From: Schaalia sp. ZJ405 | Lineage (GTDB): Bacteria; Actinomycetota; Actinomycetes; Actinomycetales; Actinomycetaceae | Length of the DNA: 64,000 bases | Direction of reading: 5' to 3' | NCBI RefSeq assembly: GCF_011038885.2 | Contig: NZ_CP064952.1 | Coordinates: forward strand, 1,488,001-1,552,000 | Shown: positions 25,736-33,200 of the stretch, piece after piece | How positions within the stretch are numbered: the stretch's first letter is position 1 | Layout: each line of letters starts with the position of its first letter | The notes under the pieces: model-generated | What the model saw: only the letters and a program-made list of their open reading frames with translations | Told to the model about the DNA's origin: nothing | Database searches by the model: none | Translations under genes and position numbers: made by a program

Positions 25736-26448
25736 ATCACCCGCCCAACGACGACCGAGGCAACTGCGAGTGTGAGGGCGAAGAGCGCCACGGCATCGAC
25801 GGCCTTGAAGGAAAGCGCAACCGTTGTCGATGGGTAGGCCTGTCCACCCAGTCCTCGCACGAGGGCCGAGGAGGCGAGCTCATCACCAACACGGACCACA
25901 GCGCCCAGGAGAGGAATAATCAGCATGGCGGAGGACTGAGCTGGGCGCGTGATCCAGCTTATGAGACCCGGTTGGAGGCCGCGTAGCGTGAGGGCGTCAT
26001 TAATCGCACGAGCCTCGGTGGCGATAATCGGCAGCACGCGAAGGAAGACGGCCGGTGGAATCGTTGCCCAGGCAGGCAGGTGCATACGGCGCAGGGCAGA
26101 GGTGAGGGTTGAGGGGGTGAGCACCAACAAGGCGAAAGCGCCAATTGACATGCTGATGGTGAAGCGGCTAAACCACATGAAAACCGCCGCGCTAAAGGCG
26201 AAGAGTTTCGATGGAGGCAACTGCAATAGACCCCAGTACCCCAGGGAGAAGAATAAAAAGATGAGCAACGAGATCAGGGCGTAGCGGGGTTTGACCGTCG
26301 CTAGGGCAGCGACGCAGAAAGTGATGCAGATCAGAAGCGTAAGCCGTGAACCGTAGCTGAGAGCAAGGGCGTTGATCAGCAGGACGGAGAGTAAGACGGT
26401 CCTGGGATCCATGTGGGCAACCCTTTTCGGATCCACGTCTACACTCAC
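25732..26448 (-). CDS. ECF transporter T component (EcfT-like)
   Basis: 238 aa membrane protein with about five hydrophobic segments (for example LLSVLLINALALSYG and LALFALTLAVASVVVG) and the coupling-region sequence ARAINDALTLRGL, the A-R-[AG] type motif by which T components contact the ATPases. It starts at GTG 26448, overlapping the stop codon of the S gene (GTGA). It links the S component to the double ATPase. Length is typical. Confidence 0.85.
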   Translation of the reverse strand: MSVDVDPKRVAHMDPRTVLLSVLLINALALSYGSRLTLLICITFCVAALATVKPRYALISLLIFLFFSLGYWGLLQLPPSKLFAFSAAVFMWFSRFTISMSIGAFALLVLTPSTLTSALRRMHLPAWATIPPAVFLRVLPIIATEARAINDALTLRGLQPGLISWITRPAQSSAMLIIPLLGAVVRVGDELASSALVRGLGGQAYPSTTVALSFKAVDAVALFALTLAVASVVVGRVM

Positions 26449-27065
26449 AGAAGCCCGGCGCTTTCAAAGTGCTTGCGGCTCACGCGCACGCCCACGACTC
26501 CCGAGATAAATCCGACAACGAGCGCGCCGATTGCTAGGACGCCGATTGTCCAAGGTTGGAAGATCTGAGCCATCGCGTCCGCGTACTGCTGGCCCATCTG
26601 CGCTGCGATGTCACCGTAGTAGGAAGCGGTGTCAATAATGAGAGGCATGAATGGCATGGTGATCCACGTGCACAACAGTGCGTACGCAATTGGGAAAGCC
26701 CAATTGACGGGCAACGTGGTCTTATTGATGATCAGGTCGGCGATGAAACCTAACACAAGGCAACCCAGTAAGGTCCAAAAATAGTGTCCGGTCAGCATGA
26801 AAGCCAGGCCGTTGACGCCACCAAGGAGTGTGAGTGCACCGATTTTGGGTGTACGCGCGACGTAGAGTGCCAGCACAATTCCATTGGCGAGGGCGCCAAC
26901 GAACCATCCCACGAACATGAACTGCGGACCCGCAAAGCCGATCATGCCGGTTGCGAAAGTGATGACGAAGTAGAGCGCGGAGAAGATTCCTCCATTGATG
27001 AGATCTCGCGTCGTGAGCCTGGAGTCAGATGCGGGAGCGGCTGACTCGGTTAGTTGCTGGGGCAT
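26445..27065 (-). CDS. ECF transporter S component, MptA/Trep_Strep family
   Basis: 206 aa from ATG 27065, chosen because GGAGG lies six bases upstream; the longer frame to 27116 would read through the iron box. About five or six membrane helices with LTTRDLINGGIFSALYFVIT at the start and QFMFVGWFVGALANGIV in the middle, matching the TIGR02185 group of substrate-binding S proteins. In streptococci and actinobacteria these occur with EcfT, a double ATPase and YbtPQ-like halves, as here. It leads the five-gene operon and probably determines substrate choice. Regulation by a DtxR/IdeR repressor is predicted from the operator just upstream. Confidence 0.85.
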   Translation of the reverse strand: MPQQLTESAAPASDSRLTTRDLINGGIFSALYFVITFATGMIGFAGPQFMFVGWFVGALANGIVLALYVARTPKIGALTLLGGVNGLAFMLTGHYFWTLLGCLVLGFIADLIINKTTLPVNWAFPIAYALLCTWITMPFMPLIIDTASYYGDIAAQMGQQYADAMAQIFQPWTIGVLAIGALVVGFISGVVGVRVSRKHFESAGLL

Positions 27066-27093
27066 GGAACCTCCAAAAATCACACTATTAGTC

Positions 27094-27112
27094 TTAGGTA
27101 AGCCTAACCTTA
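27094..27112 (-). promoter_or_regulatory. DtxR/IdeR iron box
   Basis: TTAGGTAAGCCTAACCTTA matches the 19-bp DtxR/IdeR consensus at 17 of 19 positions, with TTAGG and CCTAA as inverted arms. It lies about 29 bp upstream of the S component start codon, where a bound repressor would block transcription of the operon when iron is plentiful. Confidence 0.8.
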
Positions 27113-27312
27113 ACATGGTCTCTAGGGGGTCTCAAGGTTCGCTAGCTCGCAGCTAAGAGGCTATGGAGAGTGCACAGAGGCCAGCGAAATAGTGCCCGGA
27201 GAGTGTTTGGGGTTGAGTTCTCGGATGGTTCAGTCAAACGATTTGGCGCTTAAGGAATAGGCATTGCCCCGGTTGGACACTAACGCTGAATCTGGCCGAG
27301 GGCGGGTCGTGC

Positions 27313-27430
27313 GTGCAGCGGAAAGCATTCACCGAGGTTGCGCCACAGTTGGGGATATCGGTGGAGTGGATACGCCGTTGGTTTGAGCAGTCCTTGATCG
27401 CCGCAGGCCAGCGTCCTGGACTCACGCGTG
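27313..27430 (+). pseudogene. IS3-family OrfA remnant
   Basis: FTEVAPQLGISVEWIRRWFE followed by QSLIAAGQRPGLT matches the helix-turn-helix segment of IS3-family OrfA proteins (V..LG.S.E.IR.W..Q...D.G.RPGLT). The rest of OrfA and all of OrfB are missing. The remaining 27117-27640 sequence holds nothing else I can support. Confidence 0.5.
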
Positions 27431-27644
27431 TCGATGGTCGCCGCTCTCATGGCGATCAATTCGCTCTCAATATCAGGGCTAGCGCACGGTTGACGTGTGC
27501 GAAGTGGCTAAGGGCATGGGAGCGCGTGGGGGAGCCTGTAAGACTTTCTGTGTCAAGCATGATTCTGAAAGTGTGTTTTTGTATGCCTGATGTTGATTGA
27601 CCCAAAGGCGGATTCATTCCAGGAACGCGTGCAGCTATATATTG

Positions 27645-28418
27645 TCACCTACTTTTTGCCAGTTCCCGCAATTCTGCCCGCTTTGCTTTGGCCCAACACA
27701 AGTTCTCAGCGGACGTCCGGCGTGACTCAATAATCTTGCGCACAGCCAGACGGTGCGATTCCAACTGCAAGTGGCCGTTCTCTTCCACAAACGGCCGCGT
27801 CTCCTGCTCAAACTTGTCGAATGCAGTCGCGAAATACCAGCCCACGACCATCTTCACGTAGTAATCCGGGTGCCGCACAGATGCCACCCACTCCAGCTGC
27901 TCAGACGCAAAATGCCCATGTAGTAACGCCTGCAACAGCACAAGCACCCCAGCGCGGACCCTGTAAGTATCCCCGCACAGACCATCGTCCTCGGCAATCG
28001 CACCGACCAGCCAATCTCGCCCAACAGCAATCACCTTCGCAGCACTGTCAGTACCAAGGGCCCGTTTTCCGCGTAACACTACCGGATCAAAGGCGTCAGT
28101 CACCATCCAGTTGTCGATATACGGCAGGAATTCCTCGCAGGCTCCACGCCACCGGTCAACGTCCCGCAAAGCATTGAGCGTGTGAACGTGGATCATATCC
28201 AGCTCAACATAGGGGTGCGGCACAGCAGCACGGAATTCGGCGGCATCCACCGACAACTCCCCTGCCAGCAGAGCTTTCGCGGCCTTTTTCATAGAGGCAC
28301 TTTTCACCCCGAGGAAACGTCCCGGATCAACAGTCGGCACCAGTTTTGCACTGAATGCCGCGGTTTTCGCACTCGCGTCACCCCGCAACACCTCAACTAC
28401 AATCTCGTTGGCATCCAT
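27645..28418 (-). CDS. AlkD-like DNA alkylation repair protein
   Basis: 257 aa from ATG 28418, which has GAGGAGA upstream. The protein is all-helical with the arrangement of the DNA alkylation repair (ALK/HEAT-like repeat) family: an N-terminal KLVPTVDPGRFLGVKSASMK, then AVPHPYVELDMIHVHTLN, FLPYIDNWMVTDAFDP and a C-terminal VKMVVGWYFATAFDKF. The family excises N3- and N7-alkylpurines in AlkD; activity here is inferred. It ends ELAKSR. Its last 68 codons and downstream flank are duplicated at 15882-16148. It is followed by IS debris and preceded by a lipoprotein gene on the same strand. Confidence 0.82.
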   Translation of the reverse strand: MDANEIVVEVLRGDASAKTAAFSAKLVPTVDPGRFLGVKSASMKKAAKALLAGELSVDAAEFRAAVPHPYVELDMIHVHTLNALRDVDRWRGACEEFLPYIDNWMVTDAFDPVVLRGKRALGTDSAAKVIAVGRDWLVGAIAEDDGLCGDTYRVRAGVLVLLQALLHGHFASEQLEWVASVRHPDYYVKMVVGWYFATAFDKFEQETRPFVEENGHLQLESHRLAVRKIIESRRTSAENLCWAKAKRAELRELAKSR

Positions 28419-28477
28419 AATCGTCTCCTCGCAGATTTCGTTGATTATTTTGGATGAGCCCCCCCGGAACAGCACAC

Positions 28478-28846
28478 CTAGGGATTCAGTTCCACTTCTT
28501 CGACTGGTAAAGGATGAACTTTCAGATCTTGCGCTACAGATTCGGTGGTAACGGTGAGATTTTTAATCAGCCCTACTGCCGTACATGTTTCAGGTGCATC
28601 CGGCAGGACACCCTCAACTATTGCTGCCTGAAGAGAACGACCAGTTTCCTTAACTACGGTTCGTGTTCCATAACATTGAGGATCACCCGTATTCACCGTG
28701 AAATTCAGTTCGCGCTCCCCTGATACTTCATACTCCGTCCAGGGGATGATCCTCTCTGAACGCATAGCGGTTCCACTGTTCGAACAGCCGCACAACACAG
28801 CACCAACGCTTAGAAGGACTATTAGTCTCCTTGTTCGCTTTCCCAT
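28478..28846 (-). CDS. Small secreted lipoprotein
   Basis: 122 aa from ATG 28846. A GGAGG ten bases upstream favours this start over the in-frame ATG at 28855. A basic N-terminus (MGKRTRRLIVLLSVGAVLCG) leads to a lipobox cysteine (LCG-C), followed by a Ser-rich linker and a small beta-rich domain with two more cysteines (DPQCYG, PETCTA) that could form a disulfide. No family recognised. It probably sits on the outer face of the membrane. It lies 59 bp upstream of the AlkD-like gene and could be co-transcribed with it. Confidence 0.65.
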   Translation of the reverse strand: MGKRTRRLIVLLSVGAVLCGCSNSGTAMRSERIIPWTEYEVSGERELNFTVNTGDPQCYGTRTVVKETGRSLQAAIVEGVLPDAPETCTAVGLIKNLTVTTESVAQDLKVHPLPVEEVELNP

Positions 28847-28945
28847 TGTGGTCATTCCTCCTTCAAGCGGAGTTATACAGACTCATCATCGCATCATTGA
28901 AACATATACCACCGAAGTGCGAGGTTACCCTCAGGAACACTACAA

Positions 28946-29371
28946 CTAGCTTATTACTCGCCAAGGGTTGATGAGCTCGATTCCGGTCGTGGAAAAGTCC
29001 GCGGTGTTGCAAGTGGCCAAGGCATACCTACGTGAGCTCGCGATGGCAGCAATGAGCGAATCCATCGCCGGCAAGGGCCGGCCTTGAGAATGTGCGTTGG
29101 CCTGGAGCCGCGCCCAGGCTCGCGAAGCTGGGTTATCAAACGGCAGGATACGATCAGCAAAGAACGGAATGAGTTCGTCCTCAACCCGCTTCCGGAGAAG
29201 ATCACGCCGATGCCCTTCAGGTAGGGCCTCCACGCCAGCACGCAGCTCCGCCACGGTTAGAGTCGTCACGTATAGGGTCAGCGGATGCTGAGCGTCAAGC
29301 CAACGGGCAACAGCAGGATCTGAATCACGTCGCAGCGGCTCAGACAACACGTTGGTGTCGAGCACAATCAT
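28946..29371 (-). CDS. PIN-domain toxin, VapC/FitB type
   Basis: 141 aa. The PIN ribonuclease fold carries its acidic residues: MIVLDTNVLSE (first Asp), TVAELRAGV (Glu), MDSLIAAIA (Asp) and NTADF (final Asp). FitB-like toxins cleave RNA unless bound by their antitoxin. The start overlaps the antitoxin stop codon by four bases (ATGA). No truncation is seen, so the module is likely functional. A palindrome upstream of the antitoxin is the probable autoregulatory operator. Confidence 0.92.
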   Translation of the reverse strand: MIVLDTNVLSEPLRRDSDPAVARWLDAQHPLTLYVTTLTVAELRAGVEALPEGHRRDLLRKRVEDELIPFFADRILPFDNPASRAWARLQANAHSQGRPLPAMDSLIAAIASSRRYALATCNTADFSTTGIELINPWRVIS

Positions 29372-29607
29372 GACAGGTCTACCGGCTCATAGATGGAAGA
29401 GTCCCTCGTTACATCCACATCGAATCCGCCTGCCTCCTGACGAATCGAAGTCAGGAGCGCACCGAGGCCGCGGTGAGGTTCTCGAGCAACAGTCTCATTG
29501 AGGATGGTGCGGATCTCAGCTTCCATCGAACGGCCATGCTCGTGCGCGCGAGCCTTGAGAGCTCGGTGCGTGCTTTCGGACAAATTCCGCACGATGACGC
29601 TAGCCAT
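29368..29607 (-). CDS. Antitoxin, FitA-type ribbon-helix-helix
   Basis: 79 aa from ATG 29607 (ATG at 29610 is possible). The N-terminal ribbon-helix-helix (ASVIVRNLSESTHRALKARA, then HGRSMEAEIRTIL) is the FitA/Arc-like DNA-binding domain. The C-terminal tail (FDVDVTRDSSIYEPVDLS) would neutralise the PIN toxin. It binds its own promoter as a complex with the toxin in known FitAB systems; the 9-bp-arm palindrome at 29618-29646 lies 11 bp upstream of the start. Confidence 0.9.
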   Translation of the reverse strand: MASVIVRNLSESTHRALKARAHEHGRSMEAEIRTILNETVAREPHRGLGALLTSIRQEAGGFDVDVTRDSSIYEPVDLS

Positions 29608-29617
29608 CACCTACCTA

Positions 29618-29646
29618 CTGCTATCAGATCACCTTAGTGATAGCAG
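29618..29646. promoter_or_regulatory. Palindromic operator of the FitAB-like module
   Basis: CTGCTATCA and TGATAGCAG form a perfect 9-bp-arm inverted repeat with an 11-bp spacer directly before the antitoxin gene. Position and size fit the autoregulatory site bound by ribbon-helix-helix antitoxins. Confidence 0.65.
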
Positions 29647-30090
29647 GACGGCTTCCTGGGTAAAAGACTCTGCCTGCCGAGGAGGACATGGGCAAGGTGG
29701 CCGAGGACGACGACGCGGTTATTTAACGAAATCTCACCATTGGAATTGCCTCAGTTAAGAGTTCTTTGCGCAAGAAAGAGCATGCAGATCGGTTGGTGCA
29801 GGATCTTCTAGCAGCGCATTCCGAAGCAAGGTAGTGTCAGCAGTCTCTGGGAACGACACTCGGAACACTCCGCTGGGGCATTGGAGGAGCACCACCCGTC
29901 AGCACGGCCAGCTCAGCTTACGTCCTCTACAGGAGGCAGAATAGAGTAGCTTGCGACTAGCGCCGCCCTGGCGCTAGCAACCCACTAACGAAACAAGCCC
30001 CTAGGCAAATCAGTCTTCAGACATGAGCACATCCTCCGTCTATCGATTAAAGTGAGCGGTGTTTTGAGTGTTTGTTCTTAACCGGAGCGC
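29647..30090. other. Gene-free stretch
   Basis: About 440 bp between the toxin-antitoxin module and the exonuclease-BRCT gene. No reading frame, RNA gene or strong repeat seen; a promoter for the gene at 30091 is presumably in the last 60 bp. Confidence 0.5.
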
Positions 30091-31034
30091 GTGACAATGA
30101 ACCCCTTTGCTTCTCTAGATTTCGAAACAGCGAACGAGCGTCGAGGCTCTGCATGTTCGGTAGCTTTAGTGAAGTTTGATGAACATGGCGAGGAAATCGA
30201 CCGCTTTTCCACACTGCTTCGCCCTCACGAATCCCTTGATTACTTCAGCCCAATTAACACGTGGATTCATGGCATCACTCAAGACGACGTAGTGAATGCA
30301 CCTTCTTGGGATCAGATCCATTCCCGGATCGTTGATTTCATTGGTGACCTACCCCTAGTGGCTCATAACATGGCCTTTGATGGCTACGTCCTCACAGACC
30401 TTGACAGTCTCTACGGAAAAATCCTCTACTGAACCGGCGATACTGCACCCTCAGGCTTTCCAGAAAACTCTTCCCCGACCTGAACTCTTGGGGACTTGAA
30501 GACATTTTTGGGCACTATTTTCCAGATGAAGTCTTCAACCATCACGAAGCAAGTTCTGACGCCTGGGCATGCGGGAAAATCTTTATCCGAATGCAAGAGG
30601 AACTCGGCATCGAACGTCTTGACGAGTTATGTCCTCCAACAGGACCGGCGGTTTCCCGTCAGAAGCATTTCCGAAATGGACGCGAATGGGTCTACACGCA
30701 GTCATCCAAGGTTGAGCTAGATGAATTGCTTGATAGATTCCAAGGCACCAACTCGCTTCACGGCCACCGCGTCACTTTCACCGGAACTATGGAGACCGCA
30801 CAACGATCGATCATGCAAGAGCTTGTCACGCGACTGGGCGGTGTATGCGAAAAATCAACGACAAAAAAGACCACTATTTTAGTCATGGGCATTCCTAATC
30901 CGGCCTCGTGGAAGGAAGGCGCTACCGGTTCGCGTAAGCTACAGAAAGCCACAAAGCTACGTGAAGCTGGCTCGCCTATTACAGTAATGAGCGAAAAAGA
31001 CTTTTTGAATTTTCTTCACGATGGTCAGAACTAG
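30091..31034 (+). pseudogene. DnaQ-like 3'-5' exonuclease with BRCT domain, frameshifted
   Basis: The first part (30091-30432) has the DEDD exonuclease motifs SLDFETANERRG (Exo I) and LVAHNMAFDGYVL (Exo II) and stops at 30430. The second part, in another frame, continues NRRYCTLRLSRKLFPDLNSW, EASSDAWACGKIF (Exo III) and then a BRCT domain (VTFTGTMETAQRSIMQELV, GGVCEKSTTKKTTILVMG) to 31034. One missing A in the run of five at 30417-30421 explains the shift. Intact relatives are epsilon-like exonucleases fused to BRCT, with suspected roles in DNA repair. It is a pseudogene, a sequencing error, or slippage-controlled. Confidence 0.8.
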
Positions 31035-31063
31035 GTACGAAGCGGAATCACGCCGTCGATAAG

Positions 31064-31152
31064 CACTTCCCACGCGGGCTTGGCAGTACCGGAAAGGTAG
31101 TTATGGCGTGGCTGAGGGTCGGTACACTTCCCGCGCGGCCTTGGCGGTACCG
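31064..31152. repeat. Two 28-bp repeats separated by 33 bp
   Basis: CACTTCCC-starting units at 31064-31091 and 31125-31152 differ at 3 of 28 positions and are 61 bp apart, the same 28/33 geometry as the pair at 15336-15424 but with unrelated sequence. Each unit has a partial CCC...GGG palindrome. No cas genes; no third unit. Confidence 0.4.
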
Positions 31153-31202
31153 CTGACCTGACCTGCCGGCGATACTTCGCGTTTACACGTATTACACTCC
31201 CC

Positions 31203-31271
31203 GTTGTCGAGCACGGCTTCGAACGAGGGTGCATCGGGCCCTCCACGCGATGTTGTCGAGCGCGGTTTCGA
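31203..31271. repeat. Direct repeat pair GTTGTCGAGCRCGG
   Basis: GTTGTCGAGCACGGCTTCGA (31203-31222) and GTTGTCGAGCGCGGTTTCGA (31252-31271) differ at two positions and are 49 bp apart, just upstream of the ClbS-like gene. No function is evident. Confidence 0.4.
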
Positions 31272-31326
31272 GGGCGAACACGCTAGCCTGGAGTGAATTC
31301 AGGCCGCTTCGCGGGAGGGAGTTGCA

Positions 31327-31836
31327 ATGAGGTCGTACGAGTCCGGCACCGAATTAGCTGTGGAAATCGCTAAACGCGGCGGTCTTTTCATCGGTGAATT
31401 CGCGCATGTGCCTGATGATGGCTGGGATCGCCTGGTTGAAGGGGTGGATCGCACGCCCCGTCAGATGATCGCTTACCAGCTTGGATGGATGGGGCTGCTG
31501 CTTGACTGGGAGCGCAAGGAACAGGCCGGCTCTGAAGTAGTGACTCCCGCCCCTGGAATTAAGTGGAATCAGTTGGGCACTTTGTACGAGTCGTTTTATC
31601 AGCGCTGGGAGACAACCCCTGCTCAAGAGTTGATCGATCAGTTCGGAGTCCTACTTGGCGAGGTCGTCCAGCTGGTCAACGGCTTGACCGAGGCGGAGTT
31701 GTTTGAGTCGGGACAACGCGCGTGGGCCTCTTCTACGCCGTCGGCTTGGCCGGTGTGGAAGTGGGTGCATATCAACACGGTTGCTCCGTTTACCACATTT
31801 CGCACCAAGATCAGGAAGTGGAAGAAAGACGCGTAA
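31327..31836 (+). CDS. ClbS/DfsB family four-helix bundle protein
   Basis: 169 aa. The pattern TPRQMIAYQLGWMGLLLDWE (about 38-57), GIKWNQLGTLYESFYQ (about 77-92) and the C-terminal WVHINTVAPFTTFRTKIRKW match the DUF1706 family. That family includes ClbS, a cyclopropane hydrolase protecting producers from colibactin, and DfsB proteins. Members are widespread outside colibactin clusters, so a general stress or detoxification role is likelier here. GGGAGGGAG lies before the ATG. A bidirectional terminator follows. Confidence 0.85.
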   Translation: MRSYESGTELAVEIAKRGGLFIGEFAHVPDDGWDRLVEGVDRTPRQMIAYQLGWMGLLLDWERKEQAGSEVVTPAPGIKWNQLGTLYESFYQRWETTPAQELIDQFGVLLGEVVQLVNGLTEAELFESGQRAWASSTPSAWPVWKWVHINTVAPFTTFRTKIRKWKKDA

Positions 31837-31867
31837 CGATAAAGCCGTAATTTACGTATAAAAAGTT

Positions 31868-31900
31868 GGTGGCCCCTCCCGAATCTCAGGAGGAGCCACC
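31868..31900. terminator. Bidirectional terminator
   Basis: GGTGGC and CCTCC pair with GGAGG and GCCACC around a 9-10-nt loop, between the convergent ClbS-like and LAxTG genes. AAAAAG precedes it on the plus strand, giving a U-run for the minus-strand gene. Confidence 0.7.
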
Positions 31901-31972
31901 AGCCGGCGTTTGGGCCGGCATCAACTTAACGGGAAATGAGAGTCAGCATCTCAATGTACCGATCAGCGATTC

Positions 31973-32563
31973 TCAGATGAAGCGACGGCGAAGAACCAGA
32001 GCGCCCACGCCAGCAGCAACGAGTCCAGCAGTTGATCCGCCAATCACCAGAGCGGTTGTACCGGTCTGTGCCAGAGCCATGCCACCCTTCTTTCCTTCAG
32101 CCTTTCCGTTAACACCAGCCTTTGAGTTGGCGGCTGCAGGAGCGGCCGGAGCCGGGGTAGCAGTATCCGAGGGAGCAGCTGGCTCTGTTTCAGCGGGACC
32201 AGGAATCTCAACGCCACCTTCAACGATCGGGGCGAGAACTTCGGGGTTGATCAGACGGCCACCAGGGGTGGGGTCGGCAGGAGTAGGGGTAGAAGTGTGG
32301 ATCACTCCGCAGTCATCAGTGGTGGTGTCGTCACCGCAGAAGGTGCCGGTGTTCGGGCCAACGCCGGGAACCGGTGCGCCTTCAGGCGTCGCATTGGGAG
32401 CGACAACTGCACCGTCGGTGCTCGGTGTGTCGGCAACCAGGCTATTGTCATTGGGGGTAGTGCTGAGATCGTCACCATCGGCAGCGAAGGCTGCTGGGAG
32501 AGTGAAAGCGCCCATGAGGGCGACAGCTGCGGTGACAGCGGCAACTCGGGTACGAGCAGACAT
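31973..32563 (-). CDS. Small LAxTG-anchored surface protein
   Basis: 196 aa. Signal peptide (VAAVTAAVALMGAFTLPAAF, cleavage near AFA-AD), then a low-complexity Pro/Thr/Ala/Glu region with one cysteine pair (TFCGDDTTTDDCG), then a sorting signal: LAQTG, a hydrophobic segment (ALVIGGSTAGLVAAGVGALV) and RRRF. LAxTG is the substrate of class E housekeeping sortases of high-GC Gram-positives, unlike the LPxTG of the pilus proteins in this window. AGGAGA lies upstream of the ATG. Function is unknown, perhaps a wall spacer. A C10 tract lies 77 bp upstream of the start. Confidence 0.85.
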   Translation of the reverse strand: MSARTRVAAVTAAVALMGAFTLPAAFAADGDDLSTTPNDNSLVADTPSTDGAVVAPNATPEGAPVPGVGPNTGTFCGDDTTTDDCGVIHTSTPTPADPTPGGRLINPEVLAPIVEGGVEIPGPAETEPAAPSDTATPAPAAPAAANSKAGVNGKAEGKKGGMALAQTGTTALVIGGSTAGLVAAGVGALVLRRRFI

Positions 32564-32639
32564 GTGTATCTCCTGTGTTTCATCCGGATATTGCTGGCAG
32601 GGTGTTCACCCCGACCAGATGGGTCCACAGTAAAATGCA

Positions 32640-32649
32640 CCCCCCCCCC
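32640..32649 (-). repeat. Poly-C (poly-G on coding strand) tract, C10
   Basis: Ten consecutive C, 77 bp upstream of the LAxTG gene. On the coding strand AAAAGTTGC immediately precedes the G-run, resembling AAAAGTGAC before the G15 tract upstream of the pilus operon. Homopolymers of this length are prone to slippage and, when close to a promoter, can switch expression. Confidence 0.6.
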
Positions 32650-32937
32650 GCAACTTTTGTGAAGTATTTCACATTTTCTTTTTAAGAGTAAGAAAATGCG
32701 AAGAAACATCAAAACGCGGTTATGGCCAATAATTCCTGCTTTTTGACACGGAGCCACGCCTTTACCTGACTGATCACATTAACTAATGCGTCCCGCTTTA
32801 ATTTCGAATGCAGTGGTGATTGTGGTGACCCTTTACAGGTGATTGACCAGACGATTTGCGCGGGGCCAGTACGGACAAACCTCTCACCACCGGGCCAGCA
32901 CCACATCTCGACACTCACCCAGACCTCACCATCCCCC

Positions 32938-33001
32938 AAGGTCACCGCCACTCAAGGTCACAGCCACCCAAAGTCACCGCCACCCAAGATCGCACCCACT
33001 C
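32938..33001 (+). repeat. Tandem repeat, four 16-bp units
   Basis: Four consecutive 16-bp units, AAGGTCACCGCCACTC and variants, the last degenerate. It lies between the LAxTG gene and the metal transporter, in a 637-bp stretch without a gene. Confidence 0.6.
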
Positions 33002-33049
33002 CCACCAAGGACGAACATCCTATTGAATATCGTCGTGCCGAAGACTAAA

Positions 33050-33065
33050 GTTCGTCTTGCCGAAC
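33050..33065 (+). promoter_or_regulatory. Candidate operator upstream of the metal transporter
   Basis: GTTCGTCTTGCCGAAC is a near-perfect 16-bp palindrome; a related half-site GTCGTGCCGAA lies about 17 bp upstream. Its position 136 bp before the transporter genes suggests a metal-responsive repressor site (MntR or Zur type), inferred from context only. Confidence 0.4.
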
Positions 33066-33200
33066 AATTGCTGTGCCCATAGTTGTCGCTACCTGTAGCC
33101 ACCAACTACCCCATAGCTACCCACGGCACTCTTCATCACGACCGCTACAGCCGCACTCAAGGAAAACCCACGTGCGCCACTTCGTCTCATAAGGAATCAG

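Noticed and set aside
31866..32633. 255-aa plus-strand frame opposite the LAxTG gene
   Set aside because: It runs through a terminator and low-complexity coding sequence of the other strand; no domain.
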